A DNA stretch of 12,147 bases from DASZUC01 sp035547775 (GCA_035547775.1 DASZUC010000026.1:1-12147), one strand, 5' to 3'. Positions 1 to 6,384 are shown, counted from the first letter of the stretch. A program made the numbers and translations. Notes: generated by a model from the sequence alone, not told the origin.

Positions 1-10
1 GACAGCTTTC

Positions 11-673
11 ATGATCGCCTACGACGAGTACGACGGCTACGGCTATCGCCGCCGTGATCCACACATGCGGTGGGACGTTTTTCTGTTCAGCCTGGTGATC
101 TGGGCCGTGGTCTACGGAGCCGTCAATGCCGCCATCGTGTACCCAGTGAGCGCGCATTACCGACCAAACCCGAATGGTAACACCATCCAAGAGGCGCAGC
201 AGTTTGGCCTCCAAAGCGGCCAGACATATCCGCTAGTTCTTGGAGCTCGCTTGGGCGGTAGCGACACCAATGTCTCCGCTCACGCCGGCTTGTTTTCGGC
301 CAACGTGGCCGTCAGCAGCAAGCCCGACTCAGCCTTGTCCGTGAGCTTCGAGCACGCCGGCAAGAGCTACCTGTTGGAGCTGCCGACGAACGAAATCACG
401 TTCATCCAAAGCACCACTAAGAAGCCCAGCGTCACGCTGAATTTGGCCAGTCACACCGTCTACAGCGGCCTGATCGTGACTACGAATTACAGTCACTGTC
501 ACTTCGAGATCCACAACTTCGCAACCACCTGCTCGCGCAGGGTACTGTCGCGAACCTACGCACTATCGTCTACTGCCCAGCTCCGTGGCTTGGCCGCGGT
601 GGTTTCGCGCAGCTTCAGCAGTGCTGTGATCACCCTCACTCCAACGATGTACCAACGGGTGCTCAACAGCTAA
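11..673 (+). CDS. Membrane-anchored extracytoplasmic protein of unknown function
   Basis: I do not recognise this 220-residue protein. The first ~20 residues are charged and Tyr/Arg-rich (cytoplasmic), followed by one hydrophobic helix at about 22-44. The remaining ~175 residues are polar, rich in Ser and Thr and in beta-type alternation, and should lie outside the membrane. Two cysteines (C163, C174) in that part could form a disulfide. This is the topology of a surface or secreted-anchor protein. The frame is open up to the left edge of the window, so the true start could lie upstream of the ATG at 11; only ten bases before it are visible and they show no Shine-Dalgarno sequence. It ends with TAA just before a long hairpin at 681-745. 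Coding is supported by uninterrupted length and plausible topology; function is unknown. Confidence 0.72.
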   Translation: MIAYDEYDGYGYRRRDPHMRWDVFLFSLVIWAVVYGAVNAAIVYPVSAHYRPNPNGNTIQEAQQFGLQSGQTYPLVLGARLGGSDTNVSAHAGLFSANVAVSSKPDSALSVSFEHAGKSYLLELPTNEITFIQSTTKKPSVTLNLASHTVYSGLIVTTNYSHCHFEIHNFATTCSRRVLSRTYALSSTAQLRGLAAVVSRSFSSAVITLTPTMYQRVLNS

Positions 674-680
674 CGAATCC

Positions 681-745
681 GCCGGAGTCCACGGGAAGTT
701 TTAACCTCACAAGGGTTTATTACTTCCTGTGGCTCCGGCATTTTT
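681..745 (+). terminator. Long hairpin terminator after the first gene
   Basis: Bases 681-699 pair with 722-739: 18 base pairs with one G-T wobble and a single bulged T at 688. Five T residues follow at 741-745. Inside the loop a second short stem, AACC (703-706) with GGTT (714-717), can form. The position eight bases after a stop codon fits an intrinsic terminator, although the T-run is short and the stem is much longer than most terminators. A double-stranded RNA processing site is an alternative reading. Confidence 0.7.
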
Positions 746-772
746 CATATTACAAGCCCATGTCTGCATACT
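744..772 (+). promoter_or_regulatory. Candidate promoter for the small RNA
   Basis: A TTCATA box (744-749, four of six matches to the -35 consensus) and a CATACT box (767-772, four of six to the -10 consensus) are 17 bases apart. They would place the transcription start near 779, exactly where the 5' strand of the RNA's long-range stem begins. Each box alone is weak; the spacing and the agreement with the RNA's predicted 5' end are the support. Confidence 0.4.
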
Positions 773-778
773 TATCCA

Positions 779-938
779 CTGGTTAGTCGCAGGTCATCCA
801 CACCCTCGTTGACAGGCGAGTGTAAGCAGCGTAAATTGGTAGGTACCACTGTGAGGTGGTTGTTAGCGAAAGCTAGCAGTACTAATCAGAAATGGTTAGT
901 GCAAGAAGAGGAGCCCCTAAAAAGGCTCCTCTTTTTTT
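779..938 (+). ncRNA. Structured small RNA with 23S rRNA 3'-tail similarity
   Basis: The stretch has no credible reading frame but several good helices. An imperfect hairpin pairs 805-808 with 817-820 and 800-802 with 821-823, with a two-base bulge. A second pairs 845-849 with 856-860. A third pairs 862-867 with 872-877 around a GAAA tetraloop. A fourth pairs 879-888 with 893-902, again around GAAA. The last is a strong terminator at 906-938. Alternatively, 779-787 pairs with 881-889 over nine base pairs (one G-U), closing the whole domain and excluding the fourth hairpin. Bases 808-831 and 872-888 closely match, from memory, the terminal helices (H99-H101 region) of bacterial 23S rRNA, for example the words GTGTAAGC, AGCTA and GTACTAAT, but with about 25 extra bases between them. 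The rest of 23S is absent, because a protein gene ends at 673. It could be a decayed rRNA end or a small RNA derived from one. It matches no SRP RNA, tmRNA or RNase P core that I can recognise. Confidence 0.6.
906..938 (+). terminator. Strong intrinsic terminator of the small RNA
   Basis: A perfect ten-base-pair stem joins 906-915 to 924-933 (core GAGGAGCC with GGCTCCTC) around an eight-base A-rich loop. The T-run 932-938 follows. This is a textbook Rho-independent terminator. It sits only 35 bases before the next start codon, and the last Ts run into that gene's candidate -35 box, so it isolates the small RNA from the downstream gene. Confidence 0.9.
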
Positions 939-965
939 GTTGCACCAACTCCGCTAGCGTACAAT
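937..965 (+). promoter_or_regulatory. Promoter giving a probably leaderless mRNA
   Basis: TTGTTG (937-942) and TACAAT (960-965) are separated by 17 bases, a good vegetative sigma-70-type promoter. Only seven bases lie between the -10 box and the ATG at 973, so transcription should begin at or within a base of the start codon. There is no Shine-Dalgarno sequence. The -35 box overlaps the T-run of the preceding terminator. Confidence 0.7.
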
Positions 966-972
966 ACCATTC

Positions 973-1635
973 ATGAAGCCGCTGCTACGCAACAAATACC
1001 GTGAACACGATCCTGTCTGGCATGCTCAAGCTGCAATTGTAATAGCGATCGTTTTGCAATTACTACTACCTGATCGCTACGTTTTCGGCTCTCGCTTTGT
1101 ACTGATCGCCGCTGAGCTCATTTTGATGCTCGCCTTATCTTACACCACGCCTAAGGAGAAAATCTTTCGCTCTATTACTCGACATTTGAATGTCTTCTTG
1201 CTAATCGCTGTATCTGGACTCGTTAATGTCTACGGCCTAGTGCAAGTTGCTCGGCAACTCCTTGGCAGCCACCACATCAGCAACGGTCGAGCTTTAATCT
1301 TGGCAGCCGTCAATATTTATCTCACCAACGTCATTATTTTTGGCCTCTGGTACTGGGAAATGGATGGTGGCGGGCCTGGCCAGCGCATGCAAGCCGCTCG
1401 TCACGAGCAAGACTTTTTGTTTCCCCAAGATCAAGACGAAAACTATAAGCATCCCCAGTGGCGGCCCACTTTTGTTGACTATCTGTACGTGTCGTCCACC
1501 AACGCTATGGCTTTTAGCCCCACCGATACTTTGCCACTCAGTCGTCGTGCCAAGCTGCTGATGTTAGCCCAAGCCACCATCTCTTTAATTGCAATCGCCC
1601 TGGTTGCCGCTCGCGCGGTCAATATTTTGAATTAG
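973..1635 (+). CDS. Five-helix integral membrane protein, conserved hypothetical
   Basis: This 220-residue protein has hydrophobic segments at about 19-33, 38-57, 72-93, 107-128 and 195-215. A longer loop precedes the last helix and carries striking motifs: WYWEMDGGGP (127-136), DFLFPQ (147-152) and TNAMAFSPTD (176-185). From memory, a similar signature (an aromatic-WE-D-GGP start, then DYLY.S.TNA.AFSPTD) occurs in uncharacterised actinobacterial membrane proteins, some annotated near the DUF1345 group. The conserved loop between the last two helices could be a re-entrant or pore-type segment, but that is speculation. The gene starts seven bases after its -10 box and so is likely translated leaderless. 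It ends in TAG, overlapping the last four bases of the convergent flippase-like gene. Substrate and role are unknown. Confidence 0.85.
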   Translation: MKPLLRNKYREHDPVWHAQAAIVIAIVLQLLLPDRYVFGSRFVLIAAELILMLALSYTTPKEKIFRSITRHLNVFLLIAVSGLVNVYGLVQVARQLLGSHHISNGRALILAAVNIYLTNVIIFGLWYWEMDGGGPGQRMQAARHEQDFLFPQDQDENYKHPQWRPTFVDYLYVSSTNAMAFSPTDTLPLSRRAKLLMLAQATISLIAIALVAARAVNILN

Positions 1636-2573
1636 AGATACTTACGACGGTGGCTCGCTACGAACAGCCCACCGCCCAAGACCAGCACTAACCAGTAGCT
1701 AATAAGTCGGTACACGAGCGCCACAGCCAGGGCTTGCGCTGCGGGCACATGAAATGCCACTAAGCCAGCCACGAGGCCCGCCTCCACACCACCTAACCCA
1801 CCCGGCGTAGGTATGGCCGTACCGATCACAATGCCCAGAGTGAAAATAATCAGGGCCGAGATAAAGGCCAGCGATACACCTAAAGCATGTGCCGACAGCC
1901 AAAAGCTCAGTACATTGCATAGGGTGAGGCTGACCGAACTAAGCAGTGCTGCACTCAGTCGCACCGGCTGGCGACGATAGGTCAATAGTTGGCGCCAAAT
2001 TGCTCGACCGCCACGCGCCAAACGGTGACGAAAGACCACCAGAGCCAACAGCACCAATACCCCCAGTACCACAGCTGCCCGAATAAAGTTCTGGCGATTA
2101 CCCGTTGCCACATGGAGCGTCGGTATGTGGCTACCGAAAAATACCAGCAATAGAGCCACGAGCAACAGGTGGCCAATCAGGCCCAACAGATTATTCATTG
2201 CCACCATACTGGCAGCTTGTGCTTGATTGTGCCTTTGTTTGCGCAAGTACACATAGTTAGCGCCAATACCACCAATGCCCGCCGGTAATAAGCGATTTAT
2301 AAACATACAGGCTGGCTGCACAAACAGGGTACGAGCGTAAGGCAAGGGCTTAAAAGCTAGCAGGCAATAGGTTAGAGCGGCCGCCGCATAGGTCAGCAGG
2401 GTAGTAAGCAGCGCCCATCCGGCCCAACCCCATTGCAGTTGATGCAGCAAATGGAGGCTGTCGTGAAATGAGCCCAACTGCGGTAGCAAACCATAGAGCG
2501 CTGCCACCAGCACTAGCACAATCAGCCAACGACGCCAACTAGCGCGCGGCAAAGTCGGAATTTTGCTAGTCAT
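1632..2573 (-). CDS. Flippase-like membrane protein (UPF0104 / LPG synthase TM family)
   Basis: The 313-residue product is a multi-helix membrane protein of the family shared by the N-terminal domain of MprF and by archaeal AglD-type proteins (lysylphosphatidylglycerol synthase TM region). Typical family motifs are NRLLPAGIGG (93-102) and PTPGGLGGVEAG (255-266), followed by a Tyr-Arg-rich helix YRLISYW (288-294). Relatives move aminoacylated or glycosylated lipids across the membrane. No catalytic synthase domain is attached here, so a lipid-linked sugar is as likely a substrate as a phospholipid. The frame allows a start at 2648, but I chose the internal ATG at 2573. The extra 25 residues are Cys/Ser-rich and unlike a membrane protein N-terminus, and a promoter at 2581-2609 places the transcription start at the 2573 ATG. 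Confidence 0.87.
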   Translation of the reverse strand: MTSKIPTLPRASWRRWLIVLVLVAALYGLLPQLGSFHDSLHLLHQLQWGWAGWALLTTLLTYAAAALTYCLLAFKPLPYARTLFVQPACMFINRLLPAGIGGIGANYVYLRKQRHNQAQAASMVAMNNLLGLIGHLLLVALLLVFFGSHIPTLHVATGNRQNFIRAAVVLGVLVLLALVVFRHRLARGGRAIWRQLLTYRRQPVRLSAALLSSVSLTLCNVLSFWLSAHALGVSLAFISALIIFTLGIVIGTAIPTPGGLGGVEAGLVAGLVAFHVPAAQALAVALVYRLISYWLVLVLGGGLFVASHRRKYL

Positions 2574-2580
2574 ACATCGT

Positions 2581-2609
2581 ATTATCGTCGAGCTAAGGTT
2601 TAGACACAA
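2581..2609 (-). promoter_or_regulatory. Promoter for the flippase-like gene, leaderless
   Basis: Read on the minus strand, TTGTGT (2609-2604) and GATAAT (2586-2581) are 17 bases apart. Seven bases follow before the ATG at 2573. The geometry equals that of the promoters before 973 and 10633. It also argues that the longer reading from 2648, which starts upstream of this promoter, is not the true protein. Confidence 0.6.
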
Positions 2610-2708
2610 GCATTTTCGCTCGGGAGAGCTACATCCAAGTTTGACCACAGCACCACCCGCGACCGCTTGTCTGTGATATTTTTTACGCTAACGAACGGCA
2701 AGCTATGA

Positions 2709-2752
2709 TTTAATACAGCTGCGAAAGTCGATATACTTAACGGTAGTTAAGT
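2709..2752 (+). promoter_or_regulatory. Candidate promoter with a palindromic operator
   Basis: A good -10 box, TATACT (2732-2737), lies 17 bases after a poor -35 candidate, TTTAAT (2709-2714). Overlapping the end of the -10 box is a perfect inverted repeat: ACTTAAC (2735-2741) and GTTAAGT (2746-2752) with a 4-base spacer. A repressor dimer bound there would cover the start of transcription, near 2744. The leader before the ATG at 2813 would be about 70 bases, with a Shine-Dalgarno sequence GAGGTG at 2803-2808. Confidence 0.5.
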
Positions 2753-2812
2753 TGTGAGAGACACTAAGCTCTAGGCCAACAAGTCCGCGCTGCGGTCAGA
2801 ATGAGGTGACGT

Positions 2813-3763
2813 ATGAGCTCTAAATTACTGTCGGTCAAATCTTCATGGCCACCCTTAAGGCGAGCTATCATTAGCTACGCCTGTTTGGCAGTCAGTTATA
2901 TCATTTTGATTTTTGCTTTACCGCCAAATCATATCGACATGCACATGTACAACTTGAGTAGCGACAGCTATCATATTTTACTGTTCGCTATTACCGTGCC
3001 ATCCATCCTGATCTGGTTTGTCGGTTTTTACAGTTATGCGCAACTACAATGCTATGTCCGCAGCCTTGCTGGTTCACCCGAGGAGCAAGACTTTAAACGC
3101 CTAGCCAATGGCGTGCGCTGGTTAGTCTGGAGTTTGCCAGTTTCAGCCCTCGTGAATATTATCTTAAATAGCATTGCCAACACTCATATTGGTTTCTACT
3201 CGGCCGCCATCATTATCAGTAATTATGTGGCGCTTATTTTGCCCCTGATTGGCTTTAGTTTGATTAGTAGTGCTGCGCATGGCCTGTTGAGTCGCGCTCA
3301 GACCCGCCTCACGCTTAGCAGCGCCCGCTTTATCATTCTAGTGTTTGTGGTCCTAGGGGTGCTGTACTGTTACTTTACCTTTCGTCACTTTAATCTGAGT
3401 AGTTTTGGCAGCCTCGATAACCCCTATCATTTGCCAGTCTGGCTGATGGTCTTAACCGTAGCTATTCCATATCTGTATGCGTGGTTTGTGGGTTTGCTCG
3501 CCAGTTATGAATTAATGCATTTTAGCAATCAAGTTACGGGCGTGCTGTACCGCCAAGCGCTACGTTTGTTGGCTGGTGGCACCATTGCCGTCGTTATTAG
3601 TTCAATTGGTTCGCAATATTCTAGCTCAGTCTCTCCGCATGTTGGTTACTTTGTACTCAATCACCGGTTACTGTTCAGTTATCTATTTCGAGTGATTGCC
3701 GGAGCTGGTTATGTACTGATTGCATTTGGTGTTAGCCGCTTGCACAGAATTGAGGCCATCTAA
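2813..3763 (+). CDS. Eight-helix membrane protein, possible sensor of the operon
   Basis: I recognise no family for this 316-residue protein. Hydrophobic segments lie at about 17-36, 53-76, 102-121, 130-152, 171-190, 207-231, 250-268 and 288-308. Connecting loops are short, with a charged cytoplasmic-type stretch around 86-101. No transporter, protease or kinase motif is visible. It is the first gene of an apparent four-gene operon and its TAA overlaps the next ATG (TAATG), implying translational coupling. The histidine kinase of the operon has no membrane segment, so the simplest inference is that this protein senses a signal in or outside the membrane and passes it on. A transport role regulated by the kinase is an alternative. 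The start is supported by the sequence GAGGTG four bases before the ATG. Confidence 0.85.
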   Translation: MSSKLLSVKSSWPPLRRAIISYACLAVSYIILIFALPPNHIDMHMYNLSSDSYHILLFAITVPSILIWFVGFYSYAQLQCYVRSLAGSPEEQDFKRLANGVRWLVWSLPVSALVNIILNSIANTHIGFYSAAIIISNYVALILPLIGFSLISSAAHGLLSRAQTRLTLSSARFIILVFVVLGVLYCYFTFRHFNLSSFGSLDNPYHLPVWLMVLTVAIPYLYAWFVGLLASYELMHFSNQVTGVLYRQALRLLAGGTIAVVISSIGSQYSSSVSPHVGYFVLNHRLLFSYLFRVIAGAGYVLIAFGVSRLHRIEAI

Positions 3764-4035
3764 TGGCCACGCGCAACACTAAACTTTACGACCAAGTGGT
3801 ACGTATTACCCACATTTACCTCGGTCCAGCAGCCGATCGTTTCATTGCTCGCCAGGTGCAAAATCACTTGCACAAAGAGCCACAAGACATTTCTCAAGCC
3901 GACTTACTACAATTAATCGACTGGATCCGTGTGGCAGTATCGCTCTTGACCGAAGATAGCGACTTAATTGAAGAGTACACCGCTCAGCTAGAACACCTCG
4001 CACAGCCTGCCAGCACTAAAGGGAAGGCCTCGTAA
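3763..4035 (+). CDS. Small helical protein, possible adaptor of the signalling operon
   Basis: This 90-residue soluble protein looks almost entirely helical and ends in a short polar tail. The notable motif is ITHIYLGPAADRFIARQV (15-32), followed by a second amphipathic helix region around ADLLQLIDWIRVAVSLL (46-62). The LGPAA-x-x-F type motif recalls short LGP(A/I)A segments I have seen in signalling proteins of several phyla, but I cannot name a family with confidence. It has no catalytic signature. Its ATG overlaps the stop of the eight-helix protein by one base, with GAGG (3752-3755) as ribosome-binding site. Ten bases separate it from the kinase gene. This placement suggests a link between membrane protein and kinase; direct evidence is lacking. 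Confidence 0.83.
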   Translation: MATRNTKLYDQVVRITHIYLGPAADRFIARQVQNHLHKEPQDISQADLLQLIDWIRVAVSLLTEDSDLIEEYTAQLEHLAQPASTKGKAS

Positions 4036-4044
4036 AGGTACAGT

Positions 4045-5187
4045 ATGACCGCCGGCCGACCCTCACCGACCAGCCAGACTGCCGCCGAGCAACGCACTGA
4101 AACTGCAGCGCTCTTCAACAGTATTGGCGACGGCGCCATTGCTACTGATGAGTTTGGCCGTATTACGCGGGTTAATCCACGAGCTTTGCAAATTTTAGGC
4201 TACAGCGCCACTGATTTAGTGGGCGAGTGGTTTCCGCGCAAGATTGTTGCGCTGTCGTCGCAAAGTCAATTTATCAACTTAATTGACCGGCCGATTACTC
4301 GGGCCTTTTTGACCGGCCGAACGGTGGCCGAAAAAATGTACTATCGTCGCAAGGACGGTTCGTCGGTACCGGTAGCTATAACTGTTTCGCCTATGCTGCT
4401 CAATGGCCGGCCACTGGGCGCTATTGAGGTATTTCGTGATATTACCCTTGAAGAAGAAATTGACCGTATGAAAAGTGAGTTTATTTCGCTGGCCTCTCAT
4501 CAGCTGCGCACACCACTTTCCTCCATTAAAACTTATTCACACATGTTAATTGATGGCTACATGGGACCACTTACCCCCGAGCAAAAACGTTCGCTACGCA
4601 CCATTATTGGCGCCACCAACCGCATGAATGAGCTCATTAGTACCTTGCTGAACATTACACGCATTGAAAGTGGCACCATCGCAGTTGCCCCCAAGTCCGT
4701 CAGGGTCGATAAGCTTGCCGAAGAAGTCATTAAGGAACTATCGTTAATGGCCAGTGAGCGCTCCATTAATCTCACACTGGAACGGCGTGGACGCGGCAAT
4801 CCAGCTATTAAAACCGATAGCCTCATTCTCAAAGAAATCATGGTCAACCTAGTGTCCAATGCCATCAAATACACGCCAGAGCAGGGCAAAGTGCGCTTGA
4901 TAGTTCGTCCACGCACCAAAGATGTACAGGTAGAAGTAATTGACACGGGCTGGGGTATCCCTAAACAAGATCAGGAACAAATTTTCAGCAAGTTCTTCCG
5001 AGCACCTAACATCGTGAAACGCGAGACCACCGGGACCGGCCTTGGTTTGTATATGGTCAAAGGTCTATTGGAAGAGCTAGGCGGCGATATTTCCTTCAAC
5101 AGCGAAGAAGGCCAAGGCACTCACTTTGTATTTACTTTACCGCGCACTCGCAGCCAAGCAGTCACCGAGCAGGAGGCAGAAGTGTAA
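4045..5187 (+). CDS. Soluble PAS-domain sensor histidine kinase
   Basis: The 380-residue product has a PAS domain at about 20-135 (with NPRALQILGYSATDLVGE and, at its end, the usual FRDIT) followed by a HisKA dimerisation domain with phospho-acceptor His152 in SHQLRTPL. The HATPase domain has the N box NLVSNAIKYTP (Asn272), the G1 box DTGWG (300-304), an F-type segment IFSKFFR (314-320) and the G2 box GTGLGL (330-335). All catalytic motifs are intact. There is no hydrophobic segment, so the enzyme is cytoplasmic, and its input must come through the PAS ligand pocket or a protein partner. It is preceded by AAGG six bases before the ATG and followed after 74 bases by a receiver gene, its likely phosphotransfer partner. 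The first ~18 residues are polar and probably disordered. Confidence 0.95.
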   Translation: MTAGRPSPTSQTAAEQRTETAALFNSIGDGAIATDEFGRITRVNPRALQILGYSATDLVGEWFPRKIVALSSQSQFINLIDRPITRAFLTGRTVAEKMYYRRKDGSSVPVAITVSPMLLNGRPLGAIEVFRDITLEEEIDRMKSEFISLASHQLRTPLSSIKTYSHMLIDGYMGPLTPEQKRSLRTIIGATNRMNELISTLLNITRIESGTIAVAPKSVRVDKLAEEVIKELSLMASERSINLTLERRGRGNPAIKTDSLILKEIMVNLVSNAIKYTPEQGKVRLIVRPRTKDVQVEVIDTGWGIPKQDQEQIFSKFFRAPNIVKRETTGTGLGLYMVKGLLEELGGDISFNSEEGQGTHFVFTLPRTRSQAVTEQEAEV

Positions 5188-5219
5188 AAAAATGTACATG
5201 GACCGCCCCTTAGCTGTGG

Positions 5220-5261
5220 TATAACTAGATAAGCGATAAACAAGGGCCGAAAGGAGAGCAC
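5220..5261 (+). promoter_or_regulatory. Possible internal promoter and ribosome-binding site for the receiver gene
   Basis: A TATAAC box (5220-5225) without a clear -35 partner lies in the 74-base gap before the receiver. It could give separate transcription in addition to read-through from the operon. AAGGAG (5251-5256), five bases before the GTG at 5262, is the strongest Shine-Dalgarno sequence in the window and decides that GTG is the start. Confidence 0.4.
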
Positions 5262-5657
5262 GTGGCCAACATACTGGTAGTCGAAGACGATAAGGACTTA
5301 AACAACGCCTACCGCATTATCCTGGAAAGCGCCGGCCACACTGTGGTTTGTGCGTTTGATGGCAAACAAGCGCTCACCAAGATCAAATCATTTGAGCCAG
5401 ACCTAATTTTACTCGATCTGCTAATGCCGATTATGGGTGGCTTGGAATTCCTACAAAAATACGACCTCGCCCATCACCACCCTGATGTTAGAGTCTTGAT
5501 CTTCACCAATATGGAGAACTCGCCCGAAGTAGCCGCTGCTTATCAGCTCGGTGCCCAGCGCTGCATTATTAAGTCCTGGACCGCGCCACACAACCTCGCC
5601 AAAGTCGTTGATGATACTTTGCACAGCCAGTCCCAACCGGCTGGTGCTACAACCTAA
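5262..5657 (+). CDS. Stand-alone CheY-like response regulator receiver
   Basis: This 131-residue protein is a single receiver domain. The acidic pocket is Glu8/Asp9/Asp10, the phosphorylation site is Asp52 in LLDLLMPIMGG, the switch Thr is Thr82 in LIFTNME and the conserved Lys is Lys104 in CIIKSW. No output domain follows; a short Ser/Gln-rich tail ends the protein. It must therefore act by protein contact, as CheY or Spo0F do, or serve as a phosphate carrier or sink. The adjacent PAS kinase is the obvious donor. Translation starts at GTG, supported by a strong AAGGAG. The gene runs past the stop of the convergent Crp-type gene, with an 11-base overlap, so the two mRNAs are antisense to each other at their 3' ends. 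Confidence 0.94.
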   Translation: MANILVVEDDKDLNNAYRIILESAGHTVVCAFDGKQALTKIKSFEPDLILLDLLMPIMGGLEFLQKYDLAHHHPDVRVLIFTNMENSPEVAAAYQLGAQRCIIKSWTAPHNLAKVVDDTLHSQSQPAGATT

Positions 5658-6336
5658 TCTGTAAGTCAGAGATATATTGATCGTTGAGCTGTTGCATTAG
5701 TTTGTTGAAGTACAGCTGATAGCGGGTGTGCTTGTCGTAACTAATCACACCCTGGCGTTTGAGCTTGTTAAGCTCTGTAGCCGCTGTTTCGCGCGTGAGA
5801 CCCGTTAAATTGGCAAAGTCTTGATGGGTCAGGTCTAGCGTAATTTCAATCTGCTGCGGCGCCACTGGGCGACCATGGCTTAGTGCCAAATAATGGAGGG
5901 TGTATAGCAGCTTATCGCTCGCTCGGGAGTGTTGCAGGGCATTCAGACGCATTGATTTACCCAGCTGATCGTTCAGATACCGCTCGAGCTCCAAATAGAG
6001 CACGCCGGGTTGTTTTTTTACAAAGTCCACAAAAGCTTCTCGATTTACCACATACAGCTCAACTTCACTGGTAAACGCTTCGTAGTAGTAAATAGCACTC
6101 GGCAACTTACCATAGACCCAATCACTCGGAAACACTGCATCAGCCGTGTAAAACGCCACCGGTTTTTCGTCGCCATTGACGCTAAGATTGTAGGCTTTGA
6201 CCGTACCACGCTTGATGACATAAGCGCTCCGTGGTGCTTCACCCTGGAAAATAATAATCTCACCCTTACTAAACGTGCGAGTCGGGTAGGCTGCCAAAAA
6301 GTCGTGCAGCTGGCGGGTGGCATCAGAGGTAGTCAT
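5647..6336 (-). CDS. Crp/Fnr-family transcriptional regulator
   Basis: The 229-residue protein has an N-terminal cyclic-nucleotide-binding-type beta barrel (about 18-115), a long dimerisation helix (about 115-150) and a C-terminal winged helix-turn-helix. In the last part, HQDFANLTGL (171-180) and recognition-helix TRETAATELNKLKRQ (181-195) closely follow the family pattern. The barrel lacks the classic cAMP phosphate-binding cassette (Gly-Glu-Leu through Arg-Ser-Ala), and no N-terminal cysteine cluster for an Fe-S centre is present, so the effector is neither evidently cAMP nor oxygen via Fe-S. A TATGAT box at 6345-6350 sits eight bases before the ATG, suggesting a leaderless mRNA. The gene lies 48 bases after the LCP gene on the same strand and could also be read from that promoter. 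Confidence 0.93.
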   Translation of the reverse strand: MTTSDATRQLHDFLAAYPTRTFSKGEIIIFQGEAPRSAYVIKRGTVKAYNLSVNGDEKPVAFYTADAVFPSDWVYGKLPSAIYYYEAFTSEVELYVVNREAFVDFVKKQPGVLYLELERYLNDQLGKSMRLNALQHSRASDKLLYTLHYLALSHGRPVAPQQIEITLDLTHQDFANLTGLTRETAATELNKLKRQGVISYDKHTRYQLYFNKLMQQLNDQYISDLQIRL

Positions 6337-6344
6337 ACCCTCAT

Positions 6345-6350
6345 ATCATA
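6345..6350 (-). promoter_or_regulatory. Candidate -10 box for the Crp-type regulator
   Basis: TATGAT on the minus strand ends eight bases before the ATG at 6336. I find no convincing -35 box at 16-18 bases. A leaderless or near-leaderless start is inferred by analogy with the other first genes here. Confidence 0.4.
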
Positions 6351-6384
6351 CCATTTTCAACCCTACCAAGATAGATGTGAAGTG

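Noticed and set aside
808..888. A complete 23S rRNA gene reaching in from the left
   Set aside because: The sequence before 808 does not resemble 23S, and a protein gene ends at 673; at most the last ~80 bases are similar.
780..900. The TGGTTAGT direct repeats as target-site duplication of a mobile element
   Set aside because: There are no terminal inverted repeats or transposase, and both copies are explained by pairing to the same strand.
779..938. SRP RNA, tmRNA, RNase P RNA or a known riboswitch
   Set aside because: The conserved core words of these RNAs are absent as far as I can tell by eye.
2574..2648. Extra 25 N-terminal residues of the flippase-like protein
   Set aside because: They are Cys/Ser-rich and unlike a membrane protein N-terminus, and they lie upstream of or within a promoter that starts transcription at the 2573 ATG.
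2801..2809. Tiny upstream frame ATG-AGG-TGA just before the 2813 gene
   Set aside because: It coincides with the Shine-Dalgarno sequence of that gene; two codons are not evidence of a leader peptide.
4557..4946. A 129-codon minus-strand frame inside the PAS kinase gene
   Set aside because: It is antisense to an intact kinase with all its motifs, and its composition is that of a reverse-complement shadow.
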